Positions 57,704-64,000 of a stretch of DNA of 64,000 bases are shown here, piece after piece; position 1 is the stretch's first letter; every line of letters begins with the position of its first letter. Under the pieces are notes generated by a model. It did not search any database. It was given only the letters and a program-made list of their open reading frames with translations, and had not been told where the DNA came from. The DNA is from Microbotryum silenes-acaulis (Eukaryota > Basidiomycota > Microbotryomycetes > Microbotryales > Microbotryaceae), in NCBI GenBank assembly GCA_003665825.1, contig QPFY01000004.1, positions 806,001-870,000 of the forward strand. Direction: 5' to 3'. Both the position numbers and the translations under genes were made by a program.

Positions 57704-58306
57704 GGCCAGTGGTAGAAACCTATTCAAAGGCTCTGTGGGGAGTGGTGGGCGTGCGTGGCGAGTGCTGTCGTATGGGTTACGAGCACGGGCACAGGTGAGC
57801 ACAAGCGATGGGGATAAGAACGAGAGGGGCCGGGGACGAACGCACGGCGGGAAGGTGAGGCCGGTGAGGGCCGACACAACAGGGGGAACCCACCCGAGTC
57901 ACGCCCAGCCGCTCGGACCTCTTCGGACCCTCTTGGACAAAAAAAGCGTATTCTTTAACACCCTGGAATAGGAAGGGTGGTTGGTGCTCACATGATTGGA
58001 ATCACACTTTTGGTGGTTTCAGGAGTGTGGGAGCTGCATGGATCTAGTGGCTATGACTTTACATAAGTCCAACCCCCCTTTTCAAGAAACATTGATTTTG
58101 CGTAGACTAGTGTAAGGCGCCGCTCCGCTTACACCTCACGACGACCTCGAGCCAACCTCTGCGGCCTCACACTTGCCCTCGCGCGCGGCGCCGCCGCGTC
58201 TCTTGACCTTAGTCCTTTTAGTAGTCTTTCTTCGCCTGCGAATTACACCGTTTGATCCTTTCTGTTTGGATTCGGAATCAGTGAGGCTTGAGAGCAATCT
58301 CGTGCC
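57704..58306. other. TFIIB upstream region and left edge of the accessory zone
   Basis: TFIIB promoter followed by about 250 bp of GC-rich sequence containing the first Helitron-like terminus. No ORF was supported. Confidence 0.4.
58107..58137 (-). other. Helitron-like 3' end (hairpin plus CTAG), second candidate
   Basis: On the minus strand an imperfect hairpin (GTGTAAG...CTTACAC) runs directly into CTAG (58107-58110), with T as the next base (58106). Hairpin plus CTRR followed by T is the Helitron 3' signature. It lies about 200 bp beyond the better candidate at 58313. Confidence 0.3.
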
Positions 58307-58312
58307 TTTCAA

Positions 58313-58343
58313 CTAGGTGCGGTGGCGCGCGGAGCGCGCCACC
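58313..58343 (-). other. Helitron-like 3' end (10-bp hairpin plus CTAG)
   Basis: A perfect 10-bp stem GGTGGCGCGC/GCGCGCCACC with a 3-nt loop (58321-58343) is followed on the minus strand, after GCAC, by CTAG (58313-58316) and then T. This fits the CTRR terminus and A|T insertion preference of Helitrons. It lies about 300 bp downstream of Helitron helicase remnants of the same orientation. Confidence 0.45.
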
Positions 58344-58639
58344 TCCCACCGTAACCGTTGACCCGCTGCAATGTGATGTACTTTGCTGCAACAGCTGCGG
58401 TACTGTTGAGTAACGGAAGCGTAGTGGTTGAAGTCGTCGAGAGAGAAGCGCGCGACGACGATCAAATGTACAGAGCCTTCATTTCATCACTGAACTCTTT
58501 TTTTGTTCTCTGGGAGCCCGATGATGGGCTCAGACCGTCGTGGAGACCCGCGTCGAGTGTGGACCTTTTCACGGATGCCTCCCGACATCGACATCCCTCA
58601 CCTGCTATTGCCGGAGCTTCACTATGGAGCTTTGACATA

Positions 58640-59290
58640 ACTCTTCATTTCAACATTATCCGCTTCTCCGTTCTCAGTCTGATGAAGCAAAACTCTGACA
58701 CCGTCCACATTCGTTGCTCGGGACAACGCGACATACAACTGGCCGTGAGAAAAGACGGGCGTCTCCAGACACACTCTTACATGTTGAGACTCTGAAGGTA
58801 CTCGATCAAGAACAGTGATTCGTCTTGCAGCAGGTCGAGCACCATGTCGTTGATCTGATCCACCTGCGAATTTTTGGGCGCCAGAATTGCTCGATCTCGG
58901 AAGTATTCGACTTTTTCGCCTACTGACATATTGTCCAGTTCGAGCGTGGGGACGGGATAAACGTGTCTGATTAACCCGGATCTGTTCCTCGTGGTCGCCG
59001 GCAGGAGAAGCTCACGTGGGAGCGCGATAGAGTCTTCTGTTTTGTTCGCCGAGCCATCTCCAACTCCTAAGAGCCAGTCTGCAAAGTCCTGTGCGTTTGC
59101 CCGTTCCGTTTCGGTCACGAATCCCCTGTGATGTTACAGTCCAACCGGTCAGTTAGTCATGCTGCCCTGCGTTTTGCTTTTGAAAGATTGGCACACACCT
59201 GCCAACACGAAGGTCACTCCACCGAACCGAGCCGTTGAGGATCTGCCACGGGATGGTGAGCCGCGTTTCACGGAACCTGTTTTCTTGCGT
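58640..59290 (-). pseudogene. Helitron helicase remnant, internally deleted
   Basis: A minus-strand ORF (58777-59118) reads [60 protein letters not shown] and [15 protein letters not shown]. These match the middle of Pif1-like Helitron helicases (FADWLLxxGDG and AILAPxNxxVDxIN). Directly after it, in another frame, comes VCLETPVFSHGQLYVALSRA and TNVDGVRVLL, the C-terminal helicase motif block (PVFSHGQLYVALSR). The segment normally between them is missing, so an internal deletion is likely. Upstream, ARFGGVTFVLAGV (about 59230) resembles a decayed FGGK-VVLGGDFRQ motif. No intact Rep domain was found. Confidence 0.75.
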
Positions 59291-60217
59291 GATTCGTTAC
59301 AACTATCAGTATTCTTGCTGTTGTCCATCTGTAGCAATGGCAGTGAAGACTCACATTTAGTGTCCCATGGACCCGGATTCTCAACCGTACGAAGTCAATC
59401 CTTCCGCTGTATCACTGACGTCCAATGTCTGTTTTTCGTATCAGTTTTCCGTCATATCTAAGACTGCACAGCCATGTCAAGCGATAACTCACGCATGCAG
59501 TGTCACCAGCTGATGGTGAAGGAAAACAACTCGAAAAGAAGACGTGTTGAAGGGAATTGCTGCTTGGTAGTTTTCCATTAGCTCCTGAACAATCCCACAC
59601 CAAGAGCACAGTTCAGGAAGTTACTTACTCGAATCCGTAGCTATACTGCATGCGGCAGCCATTTCTTGAGAAAACTTGTCCCGTATTCGTTGCCGAGCTT
59701 CCACGACGACCCCTTCGGGTGTCGCGAGCTCGAGGTGGCGATGGGATGAGGTGCGATGGGTAAGATGTGAAGAGCAGGAGGGAGAAAGATGGAGAAGCCT
59801 GCGCCTCAGTTTAAACCGGGCTCATAGAATGTCGCGGAAGGCCGCGGAACGTCGTGGAGTGAAGCCCAGTGTCGGCAAGCCGTGACACGCTGGCGGGGCC
59901 CCTAACGGCGGAATTGGCGCACTGGCCGACACTACCCGAGGTCTGGCATAGATTTCGGCAGTGGCAGGAACTGGATGATTGAAGGAACTACGCTACGATG
60001 TGGTAGACACGCAAGACAGGTCGTTTTAGCAGAGTCATGTGCCAGGCTGCTTTGATGGGAAATGGAACCTCGGCGAACTTAGGCGAAACGGTCTGTCGCT
60101 GGCCAACCCATTCTGAAACAGCGCTAGCTAGCTGGGACGCATTGGACCGAGAGCTGCCTATGACGTCACGCCACGTGGTTTGTCTTGGGACAACTTTTTT
60201 ATTATATAGTTTTCAGG

Positions 60218-60253
<36 letters not shown>

Positions 60254-60709
60254 CGCTTTTGTGACATCTGGCGCGCGACTGTCTGTCGGACGCGCTGACG
60301 CAGGCGAACGGCGACGTCCTGGCTCTTCCGGGGCGGTACCGGTGCCGGGGGGGTGCGCTTGCGCTAACTCGCGCGCGCCAAATTGAGTTGGCGCAATTGA
60401 GTTAGCGCCCTTGAGTTGGCGCAGTCGAGCGCCCGAGTTAGCGCACTCGACTCCTTGGACCGCTCGCGCGACGTGTAGCGGTAAAATGAGTCAAGTTGCA
60501 GCGGGATGAGGGACAACTAGCGGTGTGTCCAACCGTTCAACAAGAACGAACTATCCAAGGGCGTCTGACAACGAAAGACGACATTGAAACCCAGCGAGTG
60601 TAGCGAGATGGAAGCCAAGAAGATACGGAAATGAACGTAGTGGGAAGGCAGACTGAACCGAAGAAGAGAAAAGAAGAATTTTTGTAAGAATGAAGTAGTT
60701 TTCACGCGA
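59291..60709. other. Accessory region: homopolymer and GAGTTRGCGC cluster 1
   Basis: No supported gene. It contains a run of about 32 A at 60219-60250, possibly the tail of a retroposed sequence. Next, at about 60360-60455, is a cluster of GAGTTGGCGCA and GAGTTAGCGC copies plus one inverted copy (GCGCTAACTC). Confidence 0.45.
60365..60452. repeat. GAGTTRGCGC repeat, cluster 1
   Basis: Four direct copies of GAGTTGGCGC or GAGTTAGCGC and one inverted copy (about 60361-60370), spaced by 3-15 nt. Related copies recur about 1 kb away. Confidence 0.6.
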
Positions 60710-61300
60710 GTGACAAGGGATGGAGGGTGGGATCGATCAGAAGGAGCTTTGGCTTTGCAAGAACAAGCTCAGGGTGATGTCAGTTGGCTGCAACTGGTGA
60801 GAGTGGGGGTAGCTACCTTCGTCTCAGCATACCTTTGCAAGAACAAGCGGAACTCTGTGATGCCGCGGAGGCTGGCAGAGGCTGGGTTTCGAGCAGGGGG
60901 GTTCGGCAGAAGGACTGCTGAGATGCAGGGGTTGCGAGTCAGAGAAGTGGTCCAACAAGGACTACCGACTAACTGCCCGTACAGGACTGGCAAGATCACT
61001 GTAGGAATCAAAGTGGTAAGTTCACCGTGCAACAAGCTTGGGTGACCAATAACACTTACCCCGAGTTACTCCTGGACAGAGCCACGTCGAGGATTTAGAC
61101 GAGCTAGGCGCGGGTAGCCGAGAAACGTCCTGCAAGATGAAACGCTCGGTCAGCGACTTCGTCAACTGTGAGGTGATCTTGGGAGTGAGGAACGCACCCG
61201 TATCAACGGTGGTAAACGCAGCGGCAGAGGCTGGTGGAGACGTCGACGGTGCAGTGAAGGCCCTGAAGGGAACGTGCAGCGCGAGTGACCGCCTGTGAGC
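60710..61300 (+). CDS. Possible unrecognised gene fragment
   Basis: A 111-residue ORF (VATFVSAYLCKNKRNSVMPR, RRTAEMQGLRVREVVQQGLP) ends at a GTAAGT-type donor (about 61016). After an acceptor near 61079 it could continue as SHVEDLDELGAGSRET and VNCEVILGVRNAPVSTVVNA, to a stop near 61300. A 15-nt direct repeat TTTGCAAGAACAAGC occurs twice 80 bp apart in its 5' part. No family was recognised and it may be noncoding. Confidence 0.22.
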
Positions 61301-61414
61301 CCGCGTGTGTACGAGACACAGCTATAGCTCAGCAGGGGAGAGAGGAGAGGGGAGGCCCGAGCGCGCGAGCTCGATCGGCGCGTCAAATCCTTGCAACAAA
61401 GGCCGAAAAGAACA

Positions 61415-61482
61415 TTGAGTTAGCGTACCGCGCGCGCGTGAGTTGGCGCACCGAGTTGAGCTGGCGGACGGAGTTGGCGCAA
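61415..61482. repeat. GAGTTRGCGC repeat, cluster 2
   Basis: Three to four variants of GAGTTGGCGCA within about 70 bp, matching cluster 1 roughly 1 kb upstream. Confidence 0.55.
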
Positions 61483-61570
61483 TCAGGCGCGCCGCACGCG
61501 GCCATCCCCTACGCTGCAACTGCTGTCACGCTTCTTTCGGAAATGAAGCGCCGATAACACGGACGACAAA

Positions 61571-63552
61571 ATGAAGCAGCTGGCAAAGCTATCTGGGGCA
61601 AGGCTGCAACAAGCAAAGGTCAGTTACTACGGACTTGCCCCAGTCCTGGCGCCGGGGCTGGAGCTGATGTATGTATCTCGAACTATCCCCTTTCACTAGT
61701 CCCTTCCTCAGACGATACCGCTGTGCGGATTCTAATCGATCTCTGGCATTTCTTTGACCGGATCTAGGTGTCCAAAAAACATGGCGCTGCCAAAGCCTTT
61801 GCTCGCGCCTTCTCCGATGCGGTTTTCATCCCGAATGCGGATGATCGACTCCTGATGGAGGTTCGCCTAGCAAAACTCGGAATGACGTGGGAAGAAGCCG
61901 TCCGTTCGCCGGTATGGAATAAGAAGCTTTGGAGACGCGTTCGTCGCTGGATCCCTCCGCCAGGCATTCTCGAGCCTTTGGTCCGGGAGGTCTTTGAGAA
62001 GCTCGGTCGATGCGAAGTCGAAGCAACCACTTTTCAACAAAGCGGCGCACGAGGCAGCGAAGAGATGTCTTGAGGCGATTCGGAAAGGCCAAGTCTCGGA
62101 TCCAGTTGGCATCGAGCTGTACACCGACCTTGGGCCTTGCGGAGGGCCAGATGGAAAGGCGGATAACGGTGTCCGTTTATATTCCTGCCAGCGAGACACC
62201 AACAGTCTCGAAGGAGGCATCCACCGGAACCTTCGCCAACGGTTTCCAAAGTCTGGTGTTTCTCCGTGCCATGTCAATGCGTGCTTGGCTGACTACGTGC
62301 TAGTGCACAATCTCACGGTCAGTCCAACTCCACCATCGCAATTCGAAGAAGCGGCAACCATTCTCACCCATTATCCCTTGTATTCGCAGGTTGGGACGTT
62401 CAATCGTACCGGAAAACCATTCGTGGGGCACTACGACCTCTGGCTCACTGTGGAATTACATCGTCTGAGGCGCAAGACCTCGGCATTTTTCCCACGGCAC
62501 TCAACCACTGTGTCAGATGTAGTCAACCCGCTGCTCTACACCCCATCCACCGAAACATTCGGCATCGTACCTGTTGTTCAGTCGCCAAATGCGCAAATGC
62601 GCTTTTTGATCGAGCCCTATCACGTCGAGCGCGGGACTCTGCGTTTGGAACCCGTCAAGTGGTCGCCACGGAACTTGCTGCAAAACAATACGCCGGCGAT
62701 ACAGCATATGCAAAGCCGGCTGCCAACCGATCGCAAGCTTCGCCACGACTGGCTAGCGAAACGTCAGGGTACTTGATTCGCTGTATTGTATGTCCATACA
62801 CCCAGCGAACGAGCGCTATACAGATATCTCTCAAGCAAGGTACGACTGGGAGCTCCTCAAAATCTTCGGATATTCGAGATTACCGAGCTTTGGAACAAGT
62901 ATGCCAACGGAATAGACATTTTTTACAAAGTATGTCGCGTCTGTGTCACACTGAATGGTGATGTTGAGCTAAAGCGCAATTCTCACACAGATGCCAGAGC
63001 ACATCAATACATGGGCATCGAGATGGTCGTCGCTGGCAAATGCTCAAGCCACAATGAACATGGGTGGGAACGACGTCAGAGTGATTCAAGCTTTGCTTAC
63101 CGACCCCTCCCGCGGTCGTGATGTTAGCATGCTAGCGGCTAAGCCATTACTCGGTCACAAACCGCCTGTCTTGGGGAGGCTTACGGAGGTAGAAGTCGAT
63201 TCCTCAGATCCTCCAACGCCCCTTTGTTGCAACTACCTCGAGCGACGCTGGTTTGAGCGCGGACTTGGGCACGAGAAGCGCTTTGACGCGCGCGGGTACC
63301 ACAAAAGGGGCAAGGCACTGTCGATTATGTGGGCAAACTACTTGTCGACGCAAGGGGTCAAAACTAAGCGATGACGGATCGGTGACTGGGTGTGACGGGG
63401 CGTGCTTGGACTGCGGGAAGCCTTTCGGGCTGACAGACGAGATGGATCCGAACGACCCACAATCACGAAGGTTCTGTAGAGGACTGACAAGGGCTGAGAT
63501 GAATGGCCGAGCTCGGCATCAAAAGAAGTGTCACAACTTTGTAGCTGCATAA
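61571..63552 (+). pseudogene. Probable transposon-borne protein with TNSLEGGIH motif, frameshifted
   Basis: A first exon MKQLAKLSGARLQQAK joins through GTCAGT...CTAG to SKKHGAAKAFARAFSDAVFI, then GMTWEEAVRSPVWNKKLWRR and VRRWIPPPGILEPLVREVFE. Near 61990 the frame shifts by one base to VDAKSKQPLFNKAAHEAAKR, VSDPVGIELYTDLG, RLYSCQRDTNSLEGGIHRNL and RQRFP. Three further introns restore phase: HNLT|VGTFNRTGKPFVGHYDLW, one before ERALYRYLSS, and FYK|MPEHINTWASRW. Zinc-knuckle-like cysteines (CRLCGQTTC, CLDCGKPFG) lie near the end in another frame. The pattern recalls repeated element-borne proteins of basidiomycetes. The TN-x-x-E motif resembles the last catalytic Glu region of DDE transposases (inference). 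Confidence 0.45.
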
Positions 63553-64000
63553 TACCTGCGTAATATGATGTATGTTGTCAAAATGACTTGTTCCGTACGA
63601 CTTCCTCTCTTTCTCCTTTTTCACCTCCCCCTCCCTCTTCTTCTTTCTCCTTCTTTCTCTTCCCCTCCCTCTTCTCCTTTCCCCCCCCCCCCCCCCCCCC
63701 CCCCTTTTTTTCTCTTTCCCTCTCCTCTTTTTTTTTTTTTTTTTTTTTTCTTCCTTTTTTCCTTTTTTTTTCCTTTCTTTTCTCCTCCCCCCCACCACCC
63801 GACAGGACCCATGAAAGCCCAGCCTGAGGCGCGTAGGTAAAATCCGGCAAAATCGCCGATTTTGGACCTCATTTGTCCACCATTTTTTTGAATTTTCGCC
63901 CAAAAAAGTCCAGTCCATCTACGCGCCCCAAAAATTGGCTCTAGAATTGCTTCAAATGCTCTAAAACATCTTCAAAAATCGCGAAAACGCCGTCCGGACG
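63553..64000. repeat. Polypyrimidine tract and unassigned tail
   Basis: From 63600 to 63790 the plus strand is almost purely C and T, including a run of about 24 C and one of about 23 T. The last 200 bases contain no recognised gene; they include AAAATCCGG and CCGATTTTGG-like sequence that could be the edge of another repeat. Confidence 0.5.

Noticed and set aside
60219..60250. Poly-A run as evidence for a LINE or SINE
   Set aside because: No upstream reverse transcriptase, tRNA-type promoter or target duplication was found, so the origin stays open.
63600..63840. ORFs encoding Phe/Ser/Pro or Lys/Gly runs at the right end
   Set aside because: They are translations of a polypyrimidine simple repeat.
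1..64000. CRISPR arrays, rRNA operons, plasmid origins, prophage genes
   Set aside because: No regularly spaced repeats, rRNA sequence or phage-like modules were seen; the gene structure is eukaryotic throughout.

Overview
This window is nuclear DNA of a filamentous or yeast-like fungus. About twenty protein genes are dense, GC-rich and broken by many short introns (mostly 60-130 nt, GTNNGT...AG). The gene content (URA2 fusion protein, Gcn4-type bZIP, fungal tropomyosin, Rtc4-like protein, TRAPPC12-like and WRAP73-like proteins) and the intron density point to a basidiomycete, most likely Pucciniomycotina. That taxonomic placement is inference. Nothing bacterial, organellar or viral was seen.

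Layout. 1-1929: 3'-truncated kynureninase (-). 2472-6434: a complete hAT DNA transposon with 24-bp perfect terminal inverted repeats, an 8-bp target duplication and a transposase gene carrying an apparent frameshift. 7353-10322: DEAD-box helicase DBP4 (+). 10513-12923: ArsB/NhaD-like permease (-). 13210-15221: TRAPPC12-like TPR protein (-). 15761-18592: Rtc4-domain protein (+). 19362-22318: TPR membrane protein (+). 22565-30005: URA2 multifunctional pyrimidine protein (-). 30797-32297: thioredoxin-fold protein without its cysteines (+). 32577-33703: tropomyosin with a 15-nt microexon (-). 34036-35813: RED/IK splicing factor (+). About 36114-37083: an unrecognised gene (-). 37853-39545: GPI mannosyltransferase PIG-V/GPI18 (-). 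39712-41939: WRAP73/Wdr8 (-), divergent from kinesin-5 at 42299-46479 (+). 46815-48152: NUS1 (+). 48867-50489: Gcn4-like bZIP (+). 51230-53394: mitochondrial Mg2+ channel MRS2 (-). 53968-about 55820: Cys-rich secreted protein (-). 56225-57703: TFIIB (-).

The right end (about 58-64 kb) is accessory. It holds a decayed Helitron helicase with Helitron-like 3' ends, homopolymer tracts, a GAGTTRGCGC repeat in two clusters, and a broken, probably transposon-borne gene with a TNSLEGGIH motif.

Themes. Housekeeping genes cover NAD and pyrimidine synthesis, ribosome biogenesis, splicing, transcription initiation, GPI and dolichol synthesis, trafficking, actin and spindle function. At least four introns appear to use GC-AG rather than GT-AG ends, each supported by reading-frame continuity. 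Exon limits were deduced by eye from splice motifs and phase and may be off by one or two bases.
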